This document shows positions 51,915 to 62,367 of a stretch of DNA of 64,000 bases, one piece after another. The DNA comes from an uncultured Clostridium sp. (GTDB lineage Bacteria > Bacillota > Clostridia > TANB77 > CAG-508). The DNA lies in the NCBI GenBank assembly GCA_948438085.1, contig CAOJKP010000009.1, positions 1 to 64,000 of the forward strand, given 5' to 3'. A model generated the notes under the pieces. The model worked only from the letters and a program-made list of their open reading frames with translations. It had not been told where the DNA came from and did not search any database. The position numbers were made by a program, and so were the translations under genes. Every line of letters starts with the position of its first letter. The stretch's first letter is position 1.

Positions 51915-54306
51915 ATGCATAACAAATCATTAGAAAAACTTGAATATTATAAAATTTTAGATATATTATCTACTTTTTGCACTAGCTTAATGGGGAAAAA
52001 TATTGTAGAAAATCTCCAACCTTCAAATAATAAAGATACTGTTTTAAATTCTTTAAATGAAACCACACAGGCTACTAGTTTAATTTATAAAAAAGGGAAT
52101 CCAACATTTTATGATATTTGCAATATAAATATTTATAAAAAAATAATAACTAGTAATGGAATTTTATCATCAAAAGCTTTATTAGATATTGCTAAAGTAT
52201 TAAGTATTTCAAATTCTTTAAAAAACTACTTTTATTTAGATAACGAAAATTGTGAAAATCTATTTCCAATTTTATTTGAAATCTTTTCTAAACTTTACAC
52301 GAATAACAATATATATGAAAAAATAACCAATAATATTTTAGATGAATTTACAATTGCAGATAATGCAACTAGTAATTTATTGGATATTAGAAGAAAGCAA
52401 AAAAGTACAGAAAAATTAATAAAAGATAAACTTAATTCATTTTTACATTCTTCAACTTATTCAAAATATATACAAGATAGTGTTGTTACAATTCGTAATA
52501 ATAGATATGTTATTCCTGTTAAAGAAGAATATAAATCAAATATTAAAGGATTCATTCATGATGTATCTTCTAGTGGCTCTACGGTTTTTATAGAACCAGT
52601 TTTTGTATTTGATTTAAATAATGAAATTTCTAAACTAAAGTCAGATGAAAATACCGAAATTGAAAAGTTTTTGTATGAACTTACTTGCATGCTACTTCCA
52701 ATTTGTGAAGATTTAATTAATACATGTAGCTTAATAGGTAAATTAGATTTTATTTTTGCTAAAGCAAATTTTTCAATTAACTTACATGCTGTTCAACCAA
52801 TTATAAACGATACAAAATATATTAATTTAATAAAAGCTCGTCATCCCCTAATTTCCGAAAATAATGTTGTTCCTATAAGTATTAGTATTGGAACTAATTA
52901 TAGAACTCTTTTAATTACTGGTCCAAATACTGGTGGAAAAACAGTAACTCTAAAAACTATTGGCATTCTTTTATTAATGGCTTATAGTGGTTTGCATATT
53001 CCTGTTGAGGAAAATAGTTCTATTTATATTTTTGATAATATTTTTGCTGATATTGGTGATGAACAAAGCATTCAATCTTCTTTAAGTACCTTCTCTGCAC
53101 ATATAAGCAATATAGTTGAAATATTAAATAATTCTTGTGAAAATAGTTTAGTATTACTAGATGAGTTGGGCTCTGGTACTGACCCAATCGAAGGTAGCTG
53201 TTTAGCTCAAAGTATTTTAGAAACATTATACTCAAAAAATCTTATTACTATTGCAACTACTCATTACCCAGAGTTAAAACATTTCGCATTAGTTACAGAT
53301 GGATTTGAAAATGCAAGTGTTGAATTTAATATTGATACTCTTTCTCCAACATATAGACTTCTTTTTGGTGTTCCTGGACAAAGTAATGCTTTTGCAATAA
53401 GTAAAAAACTTGGATTAAATGAAGATATTATTAGTAGAGCATCCTCTCTTATTCATTCAGATTCTATTAATATTGAAGAATTATTAAAGAATATTTATGA
53501 TGATAAAATTACAATTGAAAACGAAAAAGAAAATATATTGAAAAATTCTAACCAAATAGAATTATTAAAGAAAACTTTAAATACCAAAATTATGGAATTG
53601 AAAGATAAGGAAAATACTATTATTGAGAATGCTAAAATTGAAGCTAGAAAAATTTTACGGTTCAGCAAAAGAAGAAGCTAGTTTGGCTTTAAAAGAAATT
53701 AATCAAATTTATGATAATATAGATAACACTTCAATAAAAAACATAAACAAAATTAGAAATAATTTAAATGATTCTATAAAACAAACAAGTATTAATTCTG
53801 CTACTCAAATTATTAATGATAATAAAGAAAAGTCACTTTCTATTTCAGATATAAAAGTTGGAATGAATGTATTAATAAAATCTTTAAATCAAGTAGGTAT
53901 AGTTACTGCTTTACCTAATAAATCTAACCAAATACAAGTACAAGTTGGTAGTACCAAACTTAATTTAAAAATTGATGACTTAGGTTTTAGTAATAAATCC
54001 CAAACAAAAAATAATTCATCTCCTGGCACTCATTTCTTGCCTAAAAACTCAAAATCTAAAGATGCTACTACACAAATTAACGTAATTGGGTATACTGTTG
54101 ATGATGCTATATTTGTTATAGATAAATATTTAGATGATTGTTATATTGCAAAACTTAAAACAGTTAGAATTGTTCATGGTAAAGGAACTGGTGCTTTAAG
54201 AACTGGTATACATACATTTTTAAAGAAACATCATCACGTAAAAAGTTTTAGGTTAGGCACTTTTGGCGAAGGTGAAAACGGTGTTACCGTTGTTGAATTA
54301 TCTTAA
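51915..54306 (+). pseudogene. mutS2: Endonuclease MutS2, frameshifted
   Basis: Together the two frames make a protein of about 797 residues, the MutS2 length. The first (51915-53681) holds the clamp/core and ATPase: LITGPNTGGKTVTLKTIG, LDELGSGTDPIEG and TIATTHYPELKHFA. It stops after AKIEARKILRFSKRRS. The second resumes as GSAKEEASLALKEIN and ends with the Smr nuclease domain (VRIVHGKGTGALRTGIHTFL, GENGVTVVEL). The shift lies at TTACGGTTCA, with one base too many. MutS2 acts in recombination control and rescue of collided ribosomes. A sequencing error or a true lesion separating the Smr domain are both possible. Confidence 0.9.
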
Positions 54307-54314
54307 TAAGTTTA

Positions 54315-54350
54315 TAAATAGGTAGTAACTATATTTTTACTACCTATTTA
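54315..54350. terminator. Terminator between mutS2 and the DUF4116 gene
   Basis: TAAATAGGTAGTA and its exact complement with a 10-base loop, between convergent genes. Confidence 0.8.
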
Positions 54351-54361
54351 TTGTTATATGG

Positions 54362-54886
54362 TTAATTTAGCATTTCTTTTATTTGCTCATCTTGCTTTAT
54401 TTCTTCTGAAAAAAACTCGTAGCTTTTTTTATTTTGTTTTAGTGCTGCTATTGCAATATCTTTATCACATCTTAGTTTATAACTCGCATATTTTACTATT
54501 ATTCCTTTCTTAGAAACAGCTTGCATTACAACTTCTTTATCATTTCTCATTTCTTCGTTTGCAAAATATAAAATTTGCCCATCTACTTTTAACCCTGCAA
54601 TTAATAATTCTTTGTCTGTTAATAAGCTAGGTTCTGCGTAGCAATAAGTCCACCCTAATTTACTAACTGAATTATATACTATTTCCCTATTTCCTTTTAA
54701 TCTGTTACTTGCAAATTCTAGAGCTTCTGGGTTATTATTTACAGCCTCTGTTACTATTTCTTCATCATCTTGTAAGCTTACATCTGCAAATTCTAATAGT
54801 TTTCCATTTATTTTAACTTGCTCTAAAACATATTCCCTATTAGTACTATTTTCTTTCATCTTTATTATTTCTACTGGTACTGGCAT
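54362..54886 (-). CDS. DUF4116 repeat protein
   Basis: A 174-residue protein made of three to four helical repeats of about 45-50 residues. Each has a core like LEFASNRLKGNREIVYNSVSK or LYFANEEMRNDKEVVMQAVS: aromatic-Ala, a short loop, D/N-x-E-x-V, then Ala-Val. This is the DUF4116 pattern, found in scattered bacteria and giant viruses, probably for protein contacts. AAGGAAG precedes the ATG. Monocistronic and convergent with mutS2. Confidence 0.8.
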   Translation of the reverse strand: MPVPVEIIKMKENSTNREYVLEQVKINGKLLEFADVSLQDDEEIVTEAVNNNPEALEFASNRLKGNREIVYNSVSKLGWTYCYAEPSLLTDKELLIAGLKVDGQILYFANEEMRNDKEVVMQAVSKKGIIVKYASYKLRCDKDIAIAALKQNKKSYEFFSEEIKQDEQIKEMLN

Positions 54887-54949
54887 ACAAAATTACTTCC
54901 TTTTTATTACTATTTTTTTATTATATATTAACTCTTACAAGATGTCAAA

Positions 54950-54987
54950 ACAAAAATTAACGCAATTAGACTTGCGTTAATTTTTGT
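54950..54987 (-). terminator. Terminator of the YgjP-like peptidase gene
   Basis: ACAAAAATTAACGCAA and its exact complement form a 16-bp stem with a TTAGAC loop, directly past the stop; the minus-strand distal arm ends in TTTTTGTTTT. Confidence 0.85.
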
Positions 54988-55677
54988 CTAGTATTTTAAA
55001 TTAGCAATTTCTTTTTCAATTTCTTTATATTGTGGCATATATGTTTCTAGCATTTGATAAAAACTCCTTGTATGATTTTTGTATTTTAAGTGGCAAAACT
55101 CGTGTAATATAATATATTCCATTATTTCTATTTTATATTTTACAATTTCAGGATTAATTTTAATAATTTTATTTTGTGAGCAACTTGCCAATATATTTTC
55201 CATTTTTTCTATTTTATAATCATCTGGTGCATATCCTGTTGTTACTCTAATTTTTTCCATACTCTGTTCAATTTTATTTGTTGCTATGACATTATACATT
55301 TTTTCTATTAGAAATTTTGAAATATCTTTTTTATCCATCTTTTTATACTTATTAGGTAATATCATTTCCACAATTTTTTCTTTTAAATTAACTTGTGGCA
55401 TTTCTACATTTTTATACACAATTTCTACTATATATTCTTTTCCTAATATTTTTACTAGTTCACAGTTTTCGTATTTTGTTAGTTCTTCATATTCTTTTAT
55501 TTTATCTATTATCCATTTCTTTTTTTGCTCTACTATTTCTTTTATTTTATTTTTAGATAAATAACAGGGAGCTTTTACAACTACTTCTCCATTTTCTACA
55601 GATATATTTAAGCTATTGTTTATATTATTATTCACAGTATAAAATATTATTTCATTTTTACTTCTTAGTAAATTCAT
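54988..55677 (-). CDS. YgjP-like zinc metallopeptidase domain protein (DUF45)
   Basis: A 229-residue protein of the M48-related YgjP/DUF45 family. The zinc motif HEFCH is in EYIILHEFCHLKYKNHTRSFYQML near 190, and the fold-defining ASCSQNKIIKINPEIVKYK precedes it. The first half (NISVENGEVVVKAPCYLSKNK) is the family N-domain. Its substrate is unknown; homologues sit beside restriction systems or stand alone. AAAGGGGG precedes the ATG. Confidence 0.88.
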   Translation of the reverse strand: MNLLRSKNEIIFYTVNNNINNSLNISVENGEVVVKAPCYLSKNKIKEIVEQKKKWIIDKIKEYEELTKYENCELVKILGKEYIVEIVYKNVEMPQVNLKEKIVEMILPNKYKKMDKKDISKFLIEKMYNVIATNKIEQSMEKIRVTTGYAPDDYKIEKMENILASCSQNKIIKINPEIVKYKIEIMEYIILHEFCHLKYKNHTRSFYQMLETYMPQYKEIEKEIANLKY

Positions 55678-55800
55678 TATAAATCCCCCTTTTATTTAAA
55701 AATATTTGTTCTTAGAACTTATGTTTGTTTTATTCTATAATTTTATAATGAATTTGTCAATACTTTTCGAACATTTTTTCGCAAATTTTAAAATAAAAAT

Positions 55801-55840
55801 ATAAAGAAGATAGACGCCTACAAACATCTATCTTCTTTAT
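55801..55840 (-). terminator. Terminator after holA
   Basis: ATAAAGAAGATAGA and its exact complement with a 12-base loop, about 40 bases past the holA stop. Confidence 0.75.
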
Positions 55841-55878
55841 ATTTGTAATTATTTTTGTAATTGCCATTTTAGTATTGG

Positions 55879-56904
55879 TCATGAACAATATCTACACAAA
55901 ATTGACTCCAAACCAATATTTATATCTATTATACCTATTTTATAATTTTTGTCTAAATTTATTAACTCTTGCAAAATTTGCTTTAATTCTGATTCTTGAA
56001 AAAAATTTGTTTGAGTTTTATATTTTGATATTAAAAAACTCTGATTTGGTTTTAAATTTAATGCAATTGTTATATCTTCATTATATTTTTGTGCTATTTT
56101 AATTAAATACAATTTTTTAAAATGATTATACAGAGTTATTAGTATTTTTTGAATTGGCTCTTTTTCATAAATAAGATTTCTTAGAGTCTTAATTGCATTT
56201 GCTATATCTCTTTTTCCTAAAGAATCTGTTAAATCAAATATTACGCTTTCTATTTTTTTTGTTATTAATAAATCAATTGCCTCTTTTGTAATTGTTCCAT
56301 TTTCTCCTGTATATTCAATTAATTTTCTTATTTCATTTATTAGATTTTGCATATCTGTTCCTACTGTTTCTACTAAGTACTTTAATTCTATGTCTTCAAT
56401 TTGTACTTTATATGCATTACATATGGCTTTTAATCTTGCATATATTTGGTTTGGTTTTTGATATTCAAAATTACATATAGCACCATTAACATTTTGTATT
56501 ACAGTTAATATTTTAGTTTTATCTACACTTTCTTCTACAAAAATTAATACTGCCGAATTTTCTATTACTTCTTTATTTTTTTCTATATATTCACAAATTT
56601 TATCCCTAGTATTTGCAAAATTTGCTCCTTTTTTTTTAACTTCTCTTTTGAATAATCCTGTATTTCTTACTACAATTAATTTTTTTTCATACCCAAATGC
56701 TGGTGTTTCAATATCTGATATTAATTGCTCTAAATTCGTATCATCTATTTGTATATAATTTATTCCTTTCATTAATTGTCCAAAAGATTTTTTTATTTTT
56801 TTCAAAATATTTTCAAGTAGATACAATTCTTCTCCATATAGTAAATATATACTATTTATTTGATTATTATTTATTTGTTTTTCTAGTTCTTCTATACTAA
56901 TCAA
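55879..56904 (-). CDS. holA: DNA polymerase III subunit delta
   Basis: A clamp-loader subunit of 341 residues. Diagnostic parts are IYLLYGEELYLLENILKKIKK at 19-39, KLIVVRNTGLF near 78, ELKYLVETVGTDMQNLINEI (about 175-195) and FDLTDSLGKRDIANAIKTL near 225. It opens the sliding clamp for loading. Start is TTG 56904, eight bases after AGGAG; an ATG nearby is out of frame. It follows the debranching enzyme at 15 bases. Confidence 0.93.
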   Translation of the reverse strand: MISIEELEKQINNNQINSIYLLYGEELYLLENILKKIKKSFGQLMKGINYIQIDDTNLEQLISDIETPAFGYEKKLIVVRNTGLFKREVKKKGANFANTRDKICEYIEKNKEVIENSAVLIFVEESVDKTKILTVIQNVNGAICNFEYQKPNQIYARLKAICNAYKVQIEDIELKYLVETVGTDMQNLINEIRKLIEYTGENGTITKEAIDLLITKKIESVIFDLTDSLGKRDIANAIKTLRNLIYEKEPIQKILITLYNHFKKLYLIKIAQKYNEDITIALNLKPNQSFLISKYKTQTNFFQESELKQILQELINLDKNYKIGIIDINIGLESILCRYCS

Positions 56905-56919
56905 ATTGCATACTCCTTT

Positions 56920-58953
56920 TTACTTTTTTAATAATATTTTAAATACTTGTGCAACACTCCAAGCTTGTGCTAATGCTCCTTTTGGTCCTGAATTAGCAGA
57001 TTTTGAATCATACAATTCAGATATACTTCCAACCATTCCTTCTCCATAAAACATTTTTTCTATATTTTTTTCTAACGTATTTACCGCTTCACTATATTTA
57101 TTTTTATATTCTTTTTTCTTTTCTTTATCTTTGCAGGCATTTATTATATTCTTACATGCTGAATCATATATTCCTAATATCCATGGCCATGTAATACCTT
57201 GATGATAACTCATATCTCTTTTGAATGGCTCTCCCTCATATATTTCTACGTAATTTTCTTCACCTTTTGCTAATGTTTTTATGCCATTTTTATTTAATAA
57301 TTTTTTATTTACTACTTCTATTATCTGTTCTGCTATTTCTGATGATGGCTCTACTACAGGATATGTTAATGATATTGCGAATAATTGATTCGGTCTAACT
57401 TTGTCATCACCTAAAACATCAAATAAACATTTTTTCCTTGGATTATAGAACTCTTTATTAAATGTTTCTTTACATTTTTTTGCGAGTTCTGAATATCTTT
57501 GTGCTTCAGTACTTTTACTTCCATTAAATTTTTTTTCTAATTCTTCTATTATTTTTAGTGCATTATACCATAATGCATTTATTTCAACTGCTTTTCCATT
57601 TCTTGGTGTTATTGCTACCTCACCATATTTTGCATCCATCCATGTATTTTGTGTTTTTGGAGTTCCAGAAACCATCAATCCATCTTCATCTAAATAAATA
57701 TTATTATCATCAAAATCAATTCCACTAATGTATGCTTCTACTATATTTATTAAAGCAGGGAAAATATATTCTTGAATAAACTTATAATCCTTAGTATATT
57801 CTATATACTTTTTAACTTGCTCAAATAACAGTAATGATGCATCTGCACTATTATATAATGGTCTATTATCAAATCCTGAATACCCATTTGGTACTAATCC
57901 AAATTTTATATCTTTGGTAAATGTTAATAATATTTCTTTAGCTAATTCATATCTTTTTGGTAATAACACTAATCCTTCAAATGAAATAAGTGCATCCCTA
58001 CCCCAATCCAAAAACCACGGATATCCAGCTATTATTGTATGTAACTTAAAACTTGGTCTATATACTATAAAATTATCAGATGCTATTATATAATCTCTTA
58101 TTAATTCTTTTTTCTTTTCATCTTCTTGCTTTTTTACATTAATCAACTCTGAATTTACTAACAATTCGTTTATTCTTACTATTTCATTACTTATTACTTT
58201 TTTTACATCTAATTCTTCTATGTTTTCATTAAGTGAACATACTATTGATATTTCTTTTTCAGTATTGGGTTCTAATTCAACTTCATATCTTCCTATTACT
58301 GCATGATTTTCTACCGCTTCTAATCCTCTTTTTTCTTCTTCTATATAATACATATTTCTAAATGTATCATTATTATGTTCAATATAATGTCCATCATTAC
58401 AATATATATATATTGGTGTACCTGTATTATCATCTACAGCTATTCTTATTTTATTAGTATTTACTCTTTGTCTAATATTAAACTCATGATTTGTACTTGT
58501 TTGATGAAAATCTCTAAAATTCATTATGGGTGCTAAAGTAAGTTTTGCTTTTTTATTTCCATTTTTCACTTTATATAGTATACATACTGTATTTTCACCA
58601 TATTGCATACAAATCATTTTCTTTATTGTTACATCTTCTACTTTATATGAAAATATTGGTATATATTCTTTTTCAAATTCTTCTAAATACTTATATCCAT
58701 CTGATATATAATCTTTTGTCATATTTGTATATAAATTATATTTTGCATTTTCTATTTGTATTGCTTCATCAATTTTAGATAAAACTAAAAATCTTCTTGC
58801 TGGTGGAGTCATTGCCGCAATTAATAATCCATGGTATTTTCTAGTATTACATCCTATTATTGTAGAAGATGCAAATCCTCCTATACCATTCGTTATTATC
58901 CATTCTTTTTTTATTCCTTCTTCTAAATTCATTTGTTTTTTACTATATTTCAT
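56920..58953 (-). CDS. Glycogen debranching enzyme (amylo-alpha-1,6-glucosidase)
   Basis: A GH133-type enzyme of 677 residues. The N-terminal domain starts with LEEGIKKEWIITNGIGGFASST and HGLLIAAMTPPARRFLVLSK, and the C-terminal (alpha/alpha)6 catalytic domain has YPWFLDWGRDALISFEGLVL near 312, WMDAKYGEVAITPRNGKAVEINALWYN and the ending QAWSVAQVFKILL. It removes alpha-1,6 branches in glycogen. AAGGAG precedes the ATG. It lies between yvcK and holA, tightly packed on one strand. Confidence 0.94.
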   Translation of the reverse strand: MKYSKKQMNLEEGIKKEWIITNGIGGFASSTIIGCNTRKYHGLLIAAMTPPARRFLVLSKIDEAIQIENAKYNLYTNMTKDYISDGYKYLEEFEKEYIPIFSYKVEDVTIKKMICMQYGENTVCILYKVKNGNKKAKLTLAPIMNFRDFHQTSTNHEFNIRQRVNTNKIRIAVDDNTGTPIYIYCNDGHYIEHNNDTFRNMYYIEEEKRGLEAVENHAVIGRYEVELEPNTEKEISIVCSLNENIEELDVKKVISNEIVRINELLVNSELINVKKQEDEKKKELIRDYIIASDNFIVYRPSFKLHTIIAGYPWFLDWGRDALISFEGLVLLPKRYELAKEILLTFTKDIKFGLVPNGYSGFDNRPLYNSADASLLLFEQVKKYIEYTKDYKFIQEYIFPALINIVEAYISGIDFDDNNIYLDEDGLMVSGTPKTQNTWMDAKYGEVAITPRNGKAVEINALWYNALKIIEELEKKFNGSKSTEAQRYSELAKKCKETFNKEFYNPRKKCLFDVLGDDKVRPNQLFAISLTYPVVEPSSEIAEQIIEVVNKKLLNKNGIKTLAKGEENYVEIYEGEPFKRDMSYHQGITWPWILGIYDSACKNIINACKDKEKKKEYKNKYSEAVNTLEKNIEKMFYGEGMVGSISELYDSKSANSGPKGALAQAWSVAQVFKILLKK

Positions 58954-58981
58954 AGGTATTCTCCTTCTTTAGAGTTTTAGA

Positions 58982-60499
58982 TTATCTTTTTTTATGTTTT
59001 GCTTCTCTTTCCACTCTTTTTCTGTTTTCTTTTGTCTTTTTATCACTTGTTTTTATTGATTCAATTCTTTCTTTATATTTTTCATTAAATTTACTTGTTC
59101 TTTTAGTTTCTTCTGTGCTTTTAGATTTTTCAACTTTAAATATCGGTTTTAAATTTTTACTAGCCTTTTTTTGTTGCTTTAATCTTGAATTTAACATTAC
59201 ATATTGTGGGTCATATTGTCTGTCCTTAAATTTTAAGTCGTCACATATTATATCTATTATTGCTTCAGCAACAGCCTTATTATTATGCCTTATGTTATTA
59301 CCAACTATTTTTGATAAGTTTCTTCTTACAAACTTTATGCCTTCCTCCTTGGCTCTTCTTATATCTTGTTCTACAACATCTTGCCCTTTTAAGTTATATT
59401 TTCTTACTATCTCTGGTACAATTTCTCCTGTATCATATATACAATAGTCTATTATTCCTTTTCCTGTATGATCTAATATTGCTTGAATATGCTCAGATAC
59501 AGAATAATTATCTGTTTGACCTGGCTCTGTCATTATGTTACTAATATATATCTTTATTGCTTTACTTTCTTTTATTGTTTTTGATACATTTTTTATTAGT
59601 AAATTTGGTATTACATTTGTATATAAGCTACCTGGTCCTATAACTACTGCATCTGCATTTTTTATTGCCTCTAATACTCCTGGTGCAGGTACACAATTTG
59701 AGGGACTAACATAAATTCTATTTATTTTCGTAATTTTGTCATATACAATCTCTGGAATTTTATCTTTTTCTTCAACTACTATACCATTTTCTAATTCTGC
59801 ACATATTTTCATTTCATCTAAAGTTACTGGTAAAACTCTTCCAACTGTATTTAGTACAGCAGAAGTTTTTTCTATTGACTCTACAAAATCTCCATAGTAT
59901 TGTTGCATTCCTAATAAATATATATCTCCAAAGTTCAAATCTCTAAGTGCAGGGCTTTCAAATTTTAAATTCATTAATCCTTCCATTACTTCTTCATTAT
60001 AAGATAATGCTATAAGAGATTCTTTTACATCATCTAATGGTAGCATATCTAATTGTTGCCTAGAACTTGATGGTAATTTTCCATAATCTGATATTGTAAC
60101 AATAGCTGTAATATTATTTGTATAATTTTTTAGTCCTGTTAAAAGTGTATTTAATCCCGTTCCTCCTCCTATTACAACAATATTAGGTCCTTTATTATAA
60201 ACTTTTTTATCAAATATTAATGATTTTAAATTTACATTCTTTCTTCCTTTTTCAAGTCTTAAATCACTTGCTTCTATTAGAACCTCCAGTGTTCTTTTTA
60301 ATGCACATATTACACCTATAATTGTTATTGTAAATCCCAATGTAAATATTAAAATAATTTTTATAATGTCTATAACTTCCATTTCTTTTGTTACAAGTAC
60401 AGTTGATATTCCATATGTTACAAGTATTATTCCTACTAGTATTGTAAATAACCATCTTTTCATTTTTGTACTTGATTTAAACCAAGATAAAAACCCCAT
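58982..60499 (-). CDS. yvcK: YvcK family gluconeogenesis/morphogenesis factor with N-terminal membrane anchor
   Basis: A 505-residue protein. Two N-terminal membrane helices (WLFTILVGIILVTYGISTV, IIKIILIFTLGFTITIIGVI) precede the YvcK/CofD-like domain with VVIGGGTGLNTLLTGLKNY, VTISDYGKLPSSSRQQLDMLPL and VVIGPGSLYTNVIPNLL. It may bind UDP-sugars and supports wall growth in rods. The basic C-terminal tail of 60 residues looks disordered. The anchor is common in Clostridia, unlike Bacillus YvcK. Starts five to eight bases past the murB stop, with AGGAG; rapZ and whiA, usual neighbours, are missing. Confidence 0.92.
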   Translation of the reverse strand: MGFLSWFKSSTKMKRWLFTILVGIILVTYGISTVLVTKEMEVIDIIKIILIFTLGFTITIIGVICALKRTLEVLIEASDLRLEKGRKNVNLKSLIFDKKVYNKGPNIVVIGGGTGLNTLLTGLKNYTNNITAIVTISDYGKLPSSSRQQLDMLPLDDVKESLIALSYNEEVMEGLMNLKFESPALRDLNFGDIYLLGMQQYYGDFVESIEKTSAVLNTVGRVLPVTLDEMKICAELENGIVVEEKDKIPEIVYDKITKINRIYVSPSNCVPAPGVLEAIKNADAVVIGPGSLYTNVIPNLLIKNVSKTIKESKAIKIYISNIMTEPGQTDNYSVSEHIQAILDHTGKGIIDYCIYDTGEIVPEIVRKYNLKGQDVVEQDIRRAKEEGIKFVRRNLSKIVGNNIRHNNKAVAEAIIDIICDDLKFKDRQYDPQYVMLNSRLKQQKKASKNLKPIFKVEKSKSTEETKRTSKFNEKYKERIESIKTSDKKTKENRKRVEREAKHKKR

Positions 60500-60506
60500 C
60501 ATAATT

Positions 60507-61409
60507 TCATTCTCCTATTATTTCAATTTCATTTTCTAATGTTTTATTATATTTTTCATATACTTTTTTCTTTACATATTCTATTAACTCTATAACATCA
60601 CTTGCTTTTGCATTAGATATGTTTACTATAAATCCTGCATGTATTGTTGATACTTGTGCTCCCCCAATTGTATATCCTTTTAATCCACAATCATCTATTA
60701 ATTTAGAACTTATAAAATCTGTTCCTCTTTTAAATGTACTTCCTGCATTTGGATATTTCATTGGTTGTTTATCTTTTCTATATTTGGAATATTCATCCAT
60801 TTTTTCTTGTATTTTCTTCTTTTCGCCATACTCTAACTTTAATGTCGTTTCTAAAATTATATACTTTTTATTTGAAAATAAACTATTTCTATATGTAAAC
60901 TTTTGGTCATCATTATTTAGTTCACATATATTTCCTTCATAATCCATACATAGTGTTTTTTCCACTATATCTTTCATTTCTTTACCATGAGCACCTGCAT
61001 TCATTCTTACTGCTCCACCAATAGTTCCTGGTATTCCATAGGCAAATTCAAATCCCTGTATCTCTTCATTTAATAATTTTCCTGCAATTATAGAAAGCTT
61101 TGTTCCTGCTGATACTGTTACATATACATTTTTTTCTTCTTTTTGTATTTCTATTTTATCTATATCAATAATAATTACAATTCCACGAATTCCATTATCT
61201 TTTACTAAAACATTACTTCCATTACCCAAAATTGTAATATTTTGATTGTATTTTTTTGCAATTGCTATAGCATCTTTTAGTTCATCAACATCTTTTATTT
61301 TAATTAAAAAATCTGCATTTCCACCAATTTTAAAAGTAGTGTGTTTTTTCATTGGCTCATCTATATAAATTTTTCCAATAGCGATGTGTTTTTTTAAACA
61401 TTCATACAA
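60507..61409 (-). CDS. murB: UDP-N-acetylenolpyruvoylglucosamine reductase
   Basis: A flavoenzyme of 300 residues giving UDP-MurNAc for peptidoglycan. HTTFKIGGNADFLIKIKD, GNGSNVLVKDNGIRGIVI and FAYGIPGTIGGAVRMNAGAHG are the FAD-binding motifs; MKYPNAGSTFKRG carries the catalytic Ser region of the type IIa form. Length matches Firmicute MurB. Its stop is TGA, inside the yvcK ribosome site (AGGAGAATGA), indicating coupling. Confidence 0.96.
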   Translation of the reverse strand: MYECLKKHIAIGKIYIDEPMKKHTTFKIGGNADFLIKIKDVDELKDAIAIAKKYNQNITILGNGSNVLVKDNGIRGIVIIIDIDKIEIQKEEKNVYVTVSAGTKLSIIAGKLLNEEIQGFEFAYGIPGTIGGAVRMNAGAHGKEMKDIVEKTLCMDYEGNICELNNDDQKFTYRNSLFSNKKYIILETTLKLEYGEKKKIQEKMDEYSKYRKDKQPMKYPNAGSTFKRGTDFISSKLIDDCGLKGYTIGGAQVSTIHAGFIVNISNAKASDVIELIEYVKKKVYEKYNKTLENEIEIIGE

Positions 61410-61534
61410 TTCCTGTTTATTTATAATTTAACATTCCTTTCTATGGCATTTAATTAAACTTAAAAAATTTTCCAAGTTGCACCTATTAAAAGTTTGAAGA
61501 TTTAACATATAAAGGTTTACCTTCACTAGTTTTT

Positions 61535-61945
61535 TTACCGAGTTATATTAATTACTTCTCCAGTTGTATAGTTAACTATATATTCATCTTCAGTATTTGA
61601 TATTCCTAAATCTAATAATGTAGCTTTATCTAATCTATAATAATCTCTTGCTGTATAATTAGTAGGAATTTGTACTAATGTTATTCCTAATTCATCTGCA
61701 ATTTGATTCATTTGCGATTCTTCTACTTTATATCCTACTAATAATTCATCTTTTTTAAGCAAATTATACTTAGTATATTGCTCAAATACTGCATGTTGCA
61801 CAATATTTAGTTCAGATATGTACTTGCTATCTTTACTACTTGGAAGAATATTGGTAGTAATTGTAATCGTTGTTCCTGCAAGTATCATCAAAATAATTAT
61901 TGTTACTATTAACGAAATAATTGTTATTCCTTTATTTTCTTTCAT
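61535..61945 (-). CDS. Prepilin-like protein with N-terminal helix
   Basis: A 136-residue protein that begins MKENKGITIISLIVTIIILM, a short basic leader, Gly-Ile and a long hydrophobic helix as in type IV pilin-like proteins; the usual Gly-Phe-Thr-x5-Glu has Ile instead of Phe and no Glu at +5. The C-terminal part (LAGTTITITTNILPSSKD and onward) is soluble, ending EYIVNYTTGEVINITR. No pilus assembly gene is in the window. Such lone pseudopilin-like proteins are frequent in gut Clostridia. Confidence 0.75.
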   Translation of the reverse strand: MKENKGITIISLIVTIIILMILAGTTITITTNILPSSKDSKYISELNIVQHAVFEQYTKYNLLKKDELLVGYKVEESQMNQIADELGITLVQIPTNYTARDYYRLDKATLLDLGISNTEDEYIVNYTTGEVINITR

Positions 61946-62063
61946 CTTTTCTCCTTAGTTTTTCATATTCTAAATCTTATCATTTTTTGATATATTTTAC
62001 AATATTTTTTTCAATTTTAATAGTAATTTCATTATTAGTTAATTTGTTAAGTTATATGTCTTT

Positions 62064-62092
62064 TTGCAATTTTATGTAAAGTATGTTATAAT
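62064..62092 (+). promoter_or_regulatory. Promoter of the 70-residue zinc-ribbon gene
   Basis: TTGCAA and TATAAT, 17-base spacer with ATGTAAAGTATGT, 52 bases before the ATG. Confidence 0.75.
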
Positions 62093-62144
62093 ATAAATAT
62101 AAAAAAGCTGAAACTCTAAAAATAAAAAAATAGGAGGAAAAAAC

Positions 62145-62357
62145 ATGGCGGATTTTCAATGTTCTATATGCAAAATAAGAAAGGCAACTCAGAGATTACG
62201 GGTAGAAGGAGACTCCTCGACATATGTGACCCATGTTGAGAAAAACATGCTGTTTTGTAAAACATGTGCTCAACAAAATGGTCTAAATGTAATCCCTGCA
62301 ATATACTGGGAACGCAAAAAAGGTTTTTATGGTGAGCTGCTGCTTCCATATGTATAG
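62145..62357 (+). CDS. Small zinc-ribbon-like protein
   Basis: A 70-residue protein with two CxxC pairs, CSIC (6-9 region) and CKTC (near 43), spaced as in a zinc ribbon, with ATQRLRVEGDSS between. AGGAGG precedes the ATG. The gene is much richer in GC than its neighbours (GCG, CGG, CTG codons). It converges with another small Cys-rich gene and shares a 26-bp hairpin terminator. Function is unknown; RNA or DNA binding would fit the fold. Confidence 0.7.
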   Translation: MADFQCSICKIRKATQRLRVEGDSSTYVTHVEKNMLFCKTCAQQNGLNVIPAIYWERKKGFYGELLLPYV

Positions 62358-62367
62358 GTATTAAAAG

